From positions 1 to 61,623 of the forward strand of contig CAZJKE010000009.1 of the NCBI GenBank assembly GCA_964546585.1: a DNA stretch of 61,623 nt, in the 5' to 3' direction. The stretch comes from CAZJKE01 sp964546585 (GTDB lineage Bacteria; Planctomycetota; Phycisphaerae; Phycisphaerales; SM1A02). Each line of letters begins with the position of its first letter. Position 1 is the stretch's first letter. Made by a program: the position numbers and the translations under genes. Below the pieces are notes generated by a model. The model did no database searches. It worked only from the letters and a program-made list of their open reading frames with translations, and was not told the origin of the DNA. Positions 15,791-25,166 of the stretch are shown here, one piece after another.

Positions 15791-18700
15791 GCGCTGGCAC
15801 ACGAAACGGATCGACTCCGCGATGGTTCCGCATCGCCGACGAACCCCGCGACTGGGAAGACTTCTACCGCGAGCGATGGTCCTATGACCGATCAGTTCGA
15901 ACCAGTCACAGCGTCAATTGTTCTGGCTCATGCTCATGGGAAGTCTTCGTCAAGAACGGTTTGATCTGCTGGGAACTCCAGAAGACCGACTGGCCGCAGA
16001 TCAATTCCGAAACGCCGAGCTATGAGCCCCGCGGTTGTCAGCGTGGCATTTCTGCATCGTGGTATCCCTACAGCCCGGTGCGTCCGAAGTACCCCTACAT
16101 CCGCGGGGTTCTCCTCGATTATTACCAAGCGGAACGGGCCAAGGGCAAGGACCCTGTCGAGGCCTGGGCCGCAATCGTTGAAGATCCCGAAAGAAAGGCC
16201 AACTATCGCAACGCCCGGGGCAAAGCGGGTTGGCGACGGGGCAGCTGGGATCTCGCTACCGAGATCTGGGCCGCTTCCATCATCTATACAACGAAGGAAT
16301 ATGGGGCCGACCACCTGGCATCCTTCTCGCCCATCCCGGCGATGAGCATGGTCAGTTTCCTCTCCGGACACCGCCTTTGCAACTTGCTCGGCGGCACCAT
16401 GCTCTCCTTCTATGAGTGGTACCACGACCTCCCGCACATCATGCCGATGATGTGGGGTGACCAGACCGACGTCGGTGAATCGGCCGACTGGTATCAAAGC
16501 ACGTACTGGATGGTCATCGGTTCAAACCTGCCGATGACCCGTACGCCGGACGCCCACTTCGCCTCCGAGCACAAGTACAACGGCGGGAAGATCGTCAACC
16601 TTGCGCCGAACTACTCCGATGTCACGAAGTTCGCCGACCTGTGGGTACCCGTGCGACCAGGAACGGACGCGGCCTACCTGCTCTCCTGCATTCATGTCAT
16701 TCTGCAGGAGTTTCATATCAATCGCCGGTGCGAGTACTTCCACGACTATGTGAAGCAGTACACCAACCTGCCGTTCATGGTCCAGCTCGACAAGCAGGAT
16801 GACGGCTCCTACATCTCTGGCCGTTTCATGCGGGCCACAGACTTCACCGAGTATGCAGGTGAAGAAAACGCTGACTGGAAACTCACCATGATGGAGCAGG
16901 GCACCGACAAGGTGCGGCTCCCGATCGGAACACTTGGCTACCGGTGGGAAGAGGAGACCACTGGCCGGTGGAACCTTCAGTTGAAGGACGCGGAGGGCGA
17001 GGAATTTGATCCCATGCTCTCGTGCATGGGGGACGATGGTTCCTTCGAAGAAATCTCCGTGCAGTTCGCCGACTTCACAGACACATTCGACACAACACTG
17101 GGTGCCACCGAAGGCAAGGGCCGAAACTCTGTGGCGGTCAACCGCGGCGTACCGTTCAAACGCGTGCGTAACGCGGCCGGCGAAGAGGTGCTCGTTACGA
17201 CGGCTTTCGATCTTCTCCTGGCACAACTGGGCGTCAACCGCGGCCTTGCTGGCGACTACCCAAAGGACTACGACGACGCATCGCAGACCTACACGCCAGC
17301 GTGGCAGGAACAGGAAACAGGCGTCGACCGCGAGCTGGTCATCCGCGTCGCACGCGAGTGGGCGGACAACGCCGAAAAGACGGGCGGCAAGAGCATGTTC
17401 ATCACGGGCTCTGGTGTCCTGCACTGGTATCACGGAGGTCCGTTGATCTACCGCGCGATGGCCGTCATGGGCATTCTCACCGGATGCATGGGCCGGAACG
17501 GCGGTGGCTTCAACCACTATGTGGGCACCGAGAAGATTCGTCCTTACGCGGCCATCGGGACGATTGGCGGCGCATCTGACTGGACGGGTCCGCCGCGGCA
17601 CATGAACAGTACGGCGTACTTCTACTTCCACACGGATCAGTGGCGGTACGACGGCATGGTGCTTGACCCAATCTGGGCACCATGGGCGGAGAAATTCCCA
17701 GAGAAGGGCGGACAACACGCCGCCGACCAGGACCTCTTGGCTGTTCGCAATGGTTGGATGCCGTTCTATCCGCAAATCGACAAGAAGAACCCGACGACAC
17801 TTCTCGCAGAGGCACGCGCTTCCGGCGCAGAATCAGAAGCCGAGGTCGGGCAGTATGTGGCGAATCAGTTCAGTGAAAGGAAGGAACGGTTCGCGGTTGA
17901 AGATGTTGATGACGAGGCAAACCATCCCAAGGTTCTGTGGATCTGGCGTGGCAATCTCATCGGCACGAGCATGCGGGGCCACGAATATGGTCTGAAACAC
18001 CTCCTTGGAACGCACAACAATGTCCTTGGTGAAGATCGCGCGAAGGATTTGGTGAAGGGCGTTGACTGGCACGACCAGGCGCCGCTGGGCAAACTCGATC
18101 TGGTCGTCAATGTGAACCTCCGGATGGATTCGTCTGCGAACTATGCGGACATCGTGTTGCCGACGGCCCACTGGTACGAAAAGTACGACTTGACCTGTTC
18201 GGATCTGCACTCCTTCTTCCATCCATTCACGCCCGCGCACGACCCGCCGTGGGAAGCGAAACACGATTGGGAAGCGTTCAAGGCCTGCGCCGCCAAGGTC
18301 GCGGAACTTGCCAAGACGCACCTTCCGGACGAGTTCGACGATCTGGTGATGACACCGATGATCACCGACTCGACCGACGAGATGGCGCAGCCAATGGGCG
18401 AGATCCACGACTGGTACGGCGGAGAAGTCGAAGCCGTTCCAGGCAAGACATTCCCGAAGGTCAAGATCGTCAAGCGCGACTACACAAAGGTTCTTGATCG
18501 ATACACGACCTTTGGTCCAAATGTGTGTAGGCCGGACGGCTATGGGTGTAAAGGCATTACCGGCGATCTCACAGAAGTCTGCGAGGCGCTCAAGGAGAGT
18601 TACCTCGTCGGGGAGAAGGACGGATTGCCGTCACTGGAACACGCCGAACAAGTGTGTGAAGTCATCCTTCGCATCTCACCGGAGAGCGACGGCGAAGTGT

Positions 18701-19581
18701 CGCACATGATCTTCTCGAATCTGGAGAAGAAGGTGGGCCTTCCGCTGGCACACCTGGTCGAGGGCGATCGCGAAATCCATCACCACTATCCTGAACTTCA
18801 GTCGCAGCCACGGCGGAGTTTGACAAGCCCACACTGGTCGGCGATCGAGAGCCCGGGCAGGACCTACTGTCCATGGACACTCAACATTGAAACCCTGAAA
18901 CCCTGGCACACGCTGACCGGGCGGCAGGAGATTTACTACGACCACCGTGGCTATCGCGAACTTGGTGAGGCTTTACCCACCTACAAGCCGCCAGTGGACA
19001 TGGTCAAGATCGGCGATTGCAACCTCGACACTGCTGAAGCGAATTCCAAGGTGTTTCGTTTCCTCACACCGCACGGAAAGTGGTCGATTCACTCAATGTT
19101 CTGGGACACGTGGCACATGCTCAACATGTTCCGTGGTGGCCAGGTTGTTTGGATCAACGACGAGGACGCTACGGAGATCGATGTCGTCGACAACGACTGG
19201 GTCGAGGTCTACAACGAGAACGGCATCTCCAATGTCAGGGCCGTTGTCAGTGGAACCATTCCCAGAGGGTCGGTCATCATGTATCACTCTTCGGAGCGTC
19301 ACATCAATGTGCCGTTCTCCCCACTGGCGAGAAAGCGCGGCATGACCGACCTGCGTGGCGGCAACAACAATGCACCCACGCGAATCATGATGAACCCGTC
19401 CTGCATGATTGGCGGGTACGCGAACTGGACCTACTTCCTCAACTACATGGGACCCAGCCCGTCCGAGCGGGACTGCGCGGTGTTGATCCGAAAGATGCCG
19501 CTGGAGTCTGGAGCGAAGAAGGTCATCTATCAGGAAAAGGATCTGCAGAAGATCATCGATCGAGGGGATGTCGCTCGCTGA
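15787..19581 (+). CDS. narG: Respiratory nitrate reductase alpha subunit NarG
   Basis: Molybdenum bis-MGD catalytic subunit of 1264 residues that reduces nitrate to nitrite. The N-terminal FS0 cluster motif is present as HSVNCSGSCSWEVFVKNG with a later GCQRG cysteine (His plus three Cys, as in NarG). The Mo-ligand region reads WGDQTDVGESADWY, with Asp as expected for NarG. SFSPIPAMSMVSFLSG and SNLPMTRTPDAHF are typical. Length fits the E. coli protein (1247). No Tat signal is present, so the active site faces the cytoplasm. The ATG overlaps the preceding stop by 4 bp, and narH begins 28 nt downstream of the stop. Confidence 0.97.
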   Translation: MSAGTRNGSTPRWFRIADEPRDWEDFYRERWSYDRSVRTSHSVNCSGSCSWEVFVKNGLICWELQKTDWPQINSETPSYEPRGCQRGISASWYPYSPVRPKYPYIRGVLLDYYQAERAKGKDPVEAWAAIVEDPERKANYRNARGKAGWRRGSWDLATEIWAASIIYTTKEYGADHLASFSPIPAMSMVSFLSGHRLCNLLGGTMLSFYEWYHDLPHIMPMMWGDQTDVGESADWYQSTYWMVIGSNLPMTRTPDAHFASEHKYNGGKIVNLAPNYSDVTKFADLWVPVRPGTDAAYLLSCIHVILQEFHINRRCEYFHDYVKQYTNLPFMVQLDKQDDGSYISGRFMRATDFTEYAGEENADWKLTMMEQGTDKVRLPIGTLGYRWEEETTGRWNLQLKDAEGEEFDPMLSCMGDDGSFEEISVQFADFTDTFDTTLGATEGKGRNSVAVNRGVPFKRVRNAAGEEVLVTTAFDLLLAQLGVNRGLAGDYPKDYDDASQTYTPAWQEQETGVDRELVIRVAREWADNAEKTGGKSMFITGSGVLHWYHGGPLIYRAMAVMGILTGCMGRNGGGFNHYVGTEKIRPYAAIGTIGGASDWTGPPRHMNSTAYFYFHTDQWRYDGMVLDPIWAPWAEKFPEKGGQHAADQDLLAVRNGWMPFYPQIDKKNPTTLLAEARASGAESEAEVGQYVANQFSERKERFAVEDVDDEANHPKVLWIWRGNLIGTSMRGHEYGLKHLLGTHNNVLGEDRAKDLVKGVDWHDQAPLGKLDLVVNVNLRMDSSANYADIVLPTAHWYEKYDLTCSDLHSFFHPFTPAHDPPWEAKHDWEAFKACAAKVAELAKTHLPDEFDDLVMTPMITDSTDEMAQPMGEIHDWYGGEVEAVPGKTFPKVKIVKRDYTKVLDRYTTFGPNVCRPDGYGCKGITGDLTEVCEALKESYLVGEKDGLPSLEHAEQVCEVILRISPESDGEVSHMIFSNLEKKVGLPLAHLVEGDREIHHHYPELQSQPRRSLTSPHWSAIESPGRTYCPWTLNIETLKPWHTLTGRQEIYYDHRGYRELGEALPTYKPPVDMVKIGDCNLDTAEANSKVFRFLTPHGKWSIHSMFWDTWHMLNMFRGGQVVWINDEDATEIDVVDNDWVEVYNENGISNVRAVVSGTIPRGSVIMYHSSERHINVPFSPLARKRGMTDLRGGNNNAPTRIMMNPSCMIGGYANWTYFLNYMGPSPSERDCAVLIRKMPLESGAKKVIYQEKDLQKIIDRGDVAR

Positions 19582-19609
19582 TTGGCGGGATGAACAGGAG
19601 ATTCGCGCA

Positions 19610-21151
19610 ATGCAGATCAAGCAACAAATGGGAATGGTCTTCAACCTCGACAAGTGTCTCGGGTGCAACACATGCACACTTGCCTGCAAGAACGTGTGGA
19701 CGAACCGCGAAGGCGCGGAGTACATGTTCTGGAACAATGTCGAGACCAAGCCGGGCATCGGTTATCCGAAGCAGTGGGAAAATCAGGAAAAGTATCGCGG
19801 AGGCTGGAAACAGACTTCGAAGCAGGGGCCCCAACTCCGCATCGGTTCGCGATTCTGGACCATGATGAACCTCTTCTACAACCCGGTGATGCCACAGATG
19901 GAGGAGTACTACGGCAAGGGGCCGTACACCTTCACCTACGAGGACCTGCATTCCGAGGAGCCGACAAAGTTCTCGCAGCCGGTTGCAAGGCCCAAGTCCA
20001 TGATCACTGGAGAGGAAGACATCTCCATCGACTACGCCGTGAACTGGGAAGACAACGGAGGCGGCGCAAGCCCGGAGGGAACCGGATCACTCGACATGAA
20101 CTTCGGGGGGATTTCAGATGCCGAGCGGGATGCGTTCCTGAGTTTCAAAGACTCCTTCATGATGTACCTGCCGCGGATCTGCAACCACTGCATGAATCCA
20201 TGCTGTGTTGCGGCTTGCCCGAGTGGGGCGGGGTACAAGCGGGAGGAAGACGGCGTTGTTCTCATCGATCAGGATCGCTGTCGTGCTTGGCGATACTGCG
20301 TGTCCTCCTGCCCGTATAAGAAGCCGTACTACAACTGGCGTACAGGAAAGATGGAGAAGTGCATTCTGTGTTACCCGCGCCTGGAGGCGGGGCAGCCGCC
20401 GGCGTGCTTCCATTCCTGCCCGGGCCGTATCCGGTACATGGGCCCACTGCTCTACGACATGGATCGTGTGGCAGCAGTCGCCAATCTTGATGAACAAGAA
20501 CTCGTCGAAGCGCAGCGAGAGATTATTCTCGATCCGCATGATCCCGAAGTGATTGCCGAGGCGCTTGCTTCGGGTATCAGTGAGGCGTGGCTCAACGCTT
20601 GCCAGCGATCACCGGTGTATCGGATGGTGAAGGACTGGGGTATCGCACTGCCCCTGCACCCCGAGTTCCGGACGCTCCCGGCACTCTTCTATATCCCTCC
20701 CGAGAGCCCGGTAAAGACTCGGCCGGATGGCAAACACACACTTGCCATGGTTGGCGGAAAGACCGTACTTCCGGACCTTGACGAGTTCCGTCTGCCGATC
20801 ACCTTCCTTGCCAGCCTACTCTCTGCCGGGAACGAGAAGTTGGTTGAAACGGCGCTGCTCCGTCAACTCGCGGTCCGCGGTTATCGCCGATCGACAAGGG
20901 TTGAGGGAACACCGGATACCGAGGTTCTCGCAAAGGTCGGTCTTACGGAAGATGACGCGAGAGACATGCATCGCCTGCTCTCACTTGCTCACTACCACGA
21001 GCGATTTGTCGTACCAACAACACGGCGGGAGCGAACCGACAACGCACCGTTCATCGAACGCGGCTATGCAGGATTCAGCGAACTGACACCCTCGGACAAG
21101 CCGTTCCGAAGCACCACATTCCATGGAAACCGGGAAGAGGTCGGGAGTTGA
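19610..21151 (+). CDS. narH: Respiratory nitrate reductase beta subunit NarH
   Basis: Iron-sulphur electron-transfer subunit of 513 residues connecting NarI haems to NarG. The N-terminus MQIKQQMGMVFNLDKCLGCN aligns with the E. coli start, so ATG 19610 is preferred over the upstream in-frame ATG at 19568. Four cysteine clusters are visible: CLGCNTCTLACKN; CNHCMNPCCVAACP; CRAWRYCVSSCP, with Trp in place of a Cys as in the 3Fe-4S site of NarH; and CILCYPR with CFHSCPG. All ligands look intact. An AGGAG ribosome site lies just upstream. Confidence 0.97.
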   Translation: MQIKQQMGMVFNLDKCLGCNTCTLACKNVWTNREGAEYMFWNNVETKPGIGYPKQWENQEKYRGGWKQTSKQGPQLRIGSRFWTMMNLFYNPVMPQMEEYYGKGPYTFTYEDLHSEEPTKFSQPVARPKSMITGEEDISIDYAVNWEDNGGGASPEGTGSLDMNFGGISDAERDAFLSFKDSFMMYLPRICNHCMNPCCVAACPSGAGYKREEDGVVLIDQDRCRAWRYCVSSCPYKKPYYNWRTGKMEKCILCYPRLEAGQPPACFHSCPGRIRYMGPLLYDMDRVAAVANLDEQELVEAQREIILDPHDPEVIAEALASGISEAWLNACQRSPVYRMVKDWGIALPLHPEFRTLPALFYIPPESPVKTRPDGKHTLAMVGGKTVLPDLDEFRLPITFLASLLSAGNEKLVETALLRQLAVRGYRRSTRVEGTPDTEVLAKVGLTEDDARDMHRLLSLAHYHERFVVPTTRRERTDNAPFIERGYAGFSELTPSDKPFRSTTFHGNREEVGS

Positions 21152-21154
21152 CCG

Positions 21155-21811
21155 ATGCAGAAAAACGATCTTGCAGCCACATGGACTTTGCTCGCAGAAC
21201 TGTTCGTTCATCCCGACGACCGTGACAAGTCGCTGATCCTTCGGCTTCTGGAACAGATCCGCCCGGCGTTGCCAGAGGTAGGTGAATGTGTGGACAACTT
21301 TCTACGGTCGCCCTCCGCCATGTGCGCAGATGAGTTTGTGGCGACTCTTGAACTATCACCACCCTGTCCCCTGTATCTCGGGTCGCACCTCTTCGACGAG
21401 CCGACGACATGCAGCGGCATCGGGAGTTCACCGCGGAACACATTCATGGTCGAACTCAGCGGGATGTACGGCCACTTTGGTCTTGACCTTGCAGGAAGGG
21501 AACTACCTGACTACCTGCCCGCCATGCTTGAGTTCCTGGCCATGAGCGTCAGCCGTGACAGCGAAAGGGACACCGGACTCCGCCGCCGCGTGATCGAGCG
21601 ATACCTCCTTCCAGCATTGGACCCACTGTCGGAGTCCATGACGAAGTACAAGGTTGATGCGGTCGCACTTGTTCCCGCCATCAAGATCGTGGCCGATGAA
21701 GACCTGCGATTGATGGGTGACATTCCGATGTGGCGACCTCCGGACGAACAGGTTGATGATCGCGGAGTTTCCCTGCCCCTGTTCAAGGAGCCGGTGGAGT
21801 CGATGTCGTGA
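21155..21811 (+). CDS. narJ: Nitrate reductase maturation chaperone NarJ
   Basis: Cytoplasmic chaperone of 218 residues needed for molybdenum cofactor insertion and membrane attachment of NarGH. The all-helical family features are present: an N-terminal LLAELFVHPDD stretch, and NTFMVELSGMYGHFGLDLAGRELPDYLPAMLEFLAM, which is the most conserved part of the TorD/NarJ family. It sits 4 nt after narH, and its stop overlaps the narI GTG start. No oddities are seen. Confidence 0.92.
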   Translation: MQKNDLAATWTLLAELFVHPDDRDKSLILRLLEQIRPALPEVGECVDNFLRSPSAMCADEFVATLELSPPCPLYLGSHLFDEPTTCSGIGSSPRNTFMVELSGMYGHFGLDLAGRELPDYLPAMLEFLAMSVSRDSERDTGLRRRVIERYLLPALDPLSESMTKYKVDAVALVPAIKIVADEDLRLMGDIPMWRPPDEQVDDRGVSLPLFKEPVESMS

Positions 21812-23625
21812 AAGCTACGACCTCCGAGTTCGTCGGCTTCTTTGTATCGCTCTTTGTCGTCTCGATACTGGCGGTCATCGTGGTCCGCGCAGCATCGCAC
21901 CAACCGGCCGCGGCACAACCATCTTCGTTCGTGGCGGCAGCGAAGGAACTTCCCCCACCGCGCAAACTTGCGCCTCCAATCGTTACCCCGTCACCCGTTC
22001 AGGTGGCCACAGTTGTGGAGGTGGCCGACCCGGAGACGGTCACCACGACGCAGCGGATCCGTTCGCACCTGAATGGTCCCCGGATGTTCGTTGATTCAGC
22101 AGGAGAGAAAACGACCATGAACAATTTCCTTTGGGGTGTCTATCCCTACCTCTGCATCGTGCTGTTCTTCGTCGTACCGATCATACGAATGGTGACACGG
22201 CCGTACTCGTGGAGTACTCGTGCCAGTGGCATCTTCGGCCGGCGAGTTCTTGGCATTGCCTCAATGGCGTTTCACTGGGGATTACTCCTGTTGCTGGGAG
22301 GCCATGTCATTGGGCTGATTGGTGGCGTACTCGGTGCCGAGTCCGCCGTAGACATTTTCTTCTGGTCGGGCTTGGTTGGTGGTTTCCTTGTTCTCATTGG
22401 TTCCACCATGGCGCTGGTTCGCCGAATCGGAAACGCGGAAGTGCGGGCGATGAGTCAACCAGAGGACTACATCGTGCAACTGTTCCTGATTTCGATCGTG
22501 AGTATTGCGCTGTATCAGGTCGTCGCGTATCGCATCTTCGGCATTACCTATTCGGTGTCATCCTGGGCTGCGAGTCTCTGGACGCTCTCGCCGCAGCCCG
22601 AACTCATGGAATCGGTTGGCCTTCTCACGAAACTACATGTCTTCCTTGCGTTGCTGTTCTTCGCGTATTTCCCGTTTACAAAGCTCGTCCACTTCTGGAC
22701 ATTCCCGGTGAACTACTTTGTCCGGCCCCCTCAGTCCATGCGGACACAGCGCTATCGTTTCCAGCGGCGATGGGAGTTTGCCTGGCGCAGCGACAAGTCA
22801 TGGCTCGTATACGGATTGGGTTCCGTGGCCGTTCTGTTTCTGATTGCCGGTGGGTTGCTTGGAAGCCCAAGGAATGCCGGGGCGAACGATCTTCCGGAGT
22901 CCGTTCGTGCTGGCGATGCGGTAGTGCTTGCGGGCTATCCACTCTACATAAGTCAGTGCGCTCGCTGTCACGGCACAGACGGGTATGGCGACGGCGCAGG
23001 CATGGACTCTCCGACATTCGCAGCGCTGCCCCGAAGTCTCGTGTACTCGACCGATCACCCCGGTGCTACATATCACTTTGCTTCGACTGACAACGGCATC
23101 GCGTCCGATGACGATCTGTTCAGGACAATTGCGGAGGGACTTGATGGGTCCGGTATGCCCGCCTTCGCGGACCTCACGGCCGCGCAGATTCTCTCGCTGG
23201 TGGATGTGCTGAATGCCTTCCGCGCGGAGGGACCGGAGCCGGGCAACCCGATTCACGTTCCTGAGTATCCACAGCCGACCGCGGCGAGCATCGCCCGCGG
23301 GCAATCACTGTTCGCGGAGAGTTGCGTGTCATGTCATGGCGAAGATGGCAGCGGCGGCACACAACAGAATTACAGTTGGCGGGAACTCGGTCCGGAAGAA
23401 CCGCAGATCATCGCTGCAGCCGACTTGTCTCAGGGTCTTGCGAAAGTGGGGCTCACTCCTGACGACATCTTCACTCGCATCACCGTCGGAGTACCGGGCG
23501 CATTCGGGGGAAGCAACCTCATGCAATCGTTCAAGACGATGCCCGCCGAAGATCGCTGGGCGATCGTCCACTATGTGATGGAGGAGATCCTCCCGCAATC
23601 CACGGATCGCCTGAGTGATGGATGA
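21808..23625 (+). CDS. narI: NarI-type cytochrome b subunit fused to two cytochrome c domains
   Basis: Quinol-oxidising membrane subunit with extra periplasmic haems; 605 residues from a GTG that overlaps narJ. Residues 1-30 contain an extra hydrophobic helix, then a Pro/Ala-rich linker to about 100. The NarI core (about 104-320) shows five helices and the paired haem b histidines FHWGLLLLLGGH and LHVFLALLFFAYFPFTKLVH. A further helix follows near 340, then two c-type domains with CARCH and CVSCH haem sites. Standard NarI is about 225 residues and has no c-haem. An internal ATG (22117) with AGGAGA 10 nt upstream could give a shorter form lacking the leader helix. The haems would allow exchange with periplasmic cytochromes (inference). 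Confidence 0.93.
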   Translation: MKATTSEFVGFFVSLFVVSILAVIVVRAASHQPAAAQPSSFVAAAKELPPPRKLAPPIVTPSPVQVATVVEVADPETVTTTQRIRSHLNGPRMFVDSAGEKTTMNNFLWGVYPYLCIVLFFVVPIIRMVTRPYSWSTRASGIFGRRVLGIASMAFHWGLLLLLGGHVIGLIGGVLGAESAVDIFFWSGLVGGFLVLIGSTMALVRRIGNAEVRAMSQPEDYIVQLFLISIVSIALYQVVAYRIFGITYSVSSWAASLWTLSPQPELMESVGLLTKLHVFLALLFFAYFPFTKLVHFWTFPVNYFVRPPQSMRTQRYRFQRRWEFAWRSDKSWLVYGLGSVAVLFLIAGGLLGSPRNAGANDLPESVRAGDAVVLAGYPLYISQCARCHGTDGYGDGAGMDSPTFAALPRSLVYSTDHPGATYHFASTDNGIASDDDLFRTIAEGLDGSGMPAFADLTAAQILSLVDVLNAFRAEGPEPGNPIHVPEYPQPTAASIARGQSLFAESCVSCHGEDGSGGTQQNYSWRELGPEEPQIIAAADLSQGLAKVGLTPDDIFTRITVGVPGAFGGSNLMQSFKTMPAEDRWAIVHYVMEEILPQSTDRLSDG

Positions 23626-25126
23626 CACAGACAAACGAGCCTGGTGGATACTGTCAATCAATACCTTCGCGTTTACCGTCTGCTTCGCGGCGTGGATGCT
23701 CAACGGGGTTCTTGTCACCTTTCTTGTAGACAACGGGGTCTACAACTGGGATGCAGCGGAGATGGGATGGCTCATTGGCATCCCAGTATTGACCGGTGCG
23801 ATCTTCCGACTCCCACTGGGCATGGCAGCCGACCAATGGGGTGGCAAGATTGTCTTTGGGCTGCTGATGCTGGCAACGGCCGTACCCATGTTCCTTCTGG
23901 GTTCCTGTAACACATACTGGCAGTTCATTCTTGCGAGTCTCGGGTTTGGGTTTTCAGGTGCGAGTTTCGCGGTAGGGATCGCCTATACATCCGCATGGTT
24001 TCCGCGACGCCTTCAAGGTACGGCGATGGGCATCTTTGGAACAGGAAACGCCGGGGCCGCGGTGACCGTGCTTCTGGCGCCGCGGCTGTTGGACTGGTTT
24101 ACCAGGAGTGGCGAATATGTAGAAGGTTGGCGATACCTGCCAAAGGTTTACGCTGCGGCTCTCCTGGTAACGGGGATCCTGTTCCTTCTGACTACTTCTT
24201 CACGAGTCGCTTCGGGCAGTGCTGGAAAGCCCCTTCGTCAGCGACTGGCTCCTCTGGCATCCATGCGAATCTGGCGATTCGGGTTGTATTACTTCTTCGT
24301 GTTCGGGGGCTTTGTGGCACTTGCGCAGTGGCTCGTGCCCTACTACGTCAACGCATACGGAACAACAGTCGTTCTTGCCGGCGCTCTTACAGCCATCTTC
24401 AGCTTTCCGTCAGGTGTCATCCGTGCTCTCGGGGGGTGGATGTCCGATCGATGGGGTGCGCGGACTGTTCTCTATTGGGTGTTCGGGCTATCCATCGGCT
24501 GCTGCGGACTGTTGATTGTTCCCCAGATGGACATTCATGCCCCGGGGAGTGGTGTCATGACCCATCGGCCAGGCACCGTGCTGGAGATCACCGAACACTC
24601 CATTGTCGTCGGGTCGCCGAACCTCGGCAACGAGACCTATGTGCTGGCGCCCAAGGGGAAGGATATTGTCTCTCGGGAAGAACGACACTCAGGCATGCTG
24701 ATCTTCCCGCGGGCTACATCGTGGCAGGAGCCGGTAGTAGTGGTCGGAGAGAGCGTTGGCAGGGGTGAACTCCTCGCGCGGGGTGTTACACACATCTTCT
24801 TTCAGGCCAACATGTGGATCTTCACAGCACTTTGTTTCATCATTGGATCGGTCATGGGGATCGGCAAGGCTGCTGTCTACAAACACATCCCGGAGTATTT
24901 TCCAGAGCATGTGGGTGTGGTGGGCGGGATGGTCGGTCTACTTGGCGGTCTCGGTGGATTTGCCTGCCCCGTGATCTTTGGGTACCTGCTTCGCGGTACC
25001 GGATTGTGGACGACCAGTTGGATGTTCCTGCTGCTGGTGGCCGCGGCCAGCCTTCTTTGGATGCATCTGGTTATCCGCAAGATTACACACGAACAGGCGC
25101 CAGAATTGCTGAGGCGCATCGAATAA
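23618..25126 (+). CDS. narK: NarK1-type nitrate/nitrite transporter with a large loop insertion
   Basis: MFS transporter of 502 residues, probably a nitrate-proton symporter. Twelve helices, with nitrate-signature-like segments FGFSGASFAVGIAYTSAWFP in the first half and MGIGKAAVYKHIPEYFPEHVGVVGG in the second. A non-membrane insertion of about 95 residues (about 305-400, beginning HAPGSGVMTHRPGTVLEI) lies between helices of the C-terminal half and looks beta-rich. Compact NarK proteins have a short loop there. The ATG overlaps the narI stop region. Confidence 0.92.
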   Translation: MDDTDKRAWWILSINTFAFTVCFAAWMLNGVLVTFLVDNGVYNWDAAEMGWLIGIPVLTGAIFRLPLGMAADQWGGKIVFGLLMLATAVPMFLLGSCNTYWQFILASLGFGFSGASFAVGIAYTSAWFPRRLQGTAMGIFGTGNAGAAVTVLLAPRLLDWFTRSGEYVEGWRYLPKVYAAALLVTGILFLLTTSSRVASGSAGKPLRQRLAPLASMRIWRFGLYYFFVFGGFVALAQWLVPYYVNAYGTTVVLAGALTAIFSFPSGVIRALGGWMSDRWGARTVLYWVFGLSIGCCGLLIVPQMDIHAPGSGVMTHRPGTVLEITEHSIVVGSPNLGNETYVLAPKGKDIVSREERHSGMLIFPRATSWQEPVVVVGESVGRGELLARGVTHIFFQANMWIFTALCFIIGSVMGIGKAAVYKHIPEYFPEHVGVVGGMVGLLGGLGGFACPVIFGYLLRGTGLWTTSWMFLLLVAAASLLWMHLVIRKITHEQAPELLRRIE

Positions 25127-25166
25127 TGAGACGACGATCGACGCGAGTATTGAACAGGAATAGATC

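Noticed and set aside
16522..17775. 417-codon open frame antisense to narG
   Set aside because: narG is unambiguous here, and the antisense product is a shadow caused by high GC and codon bias.
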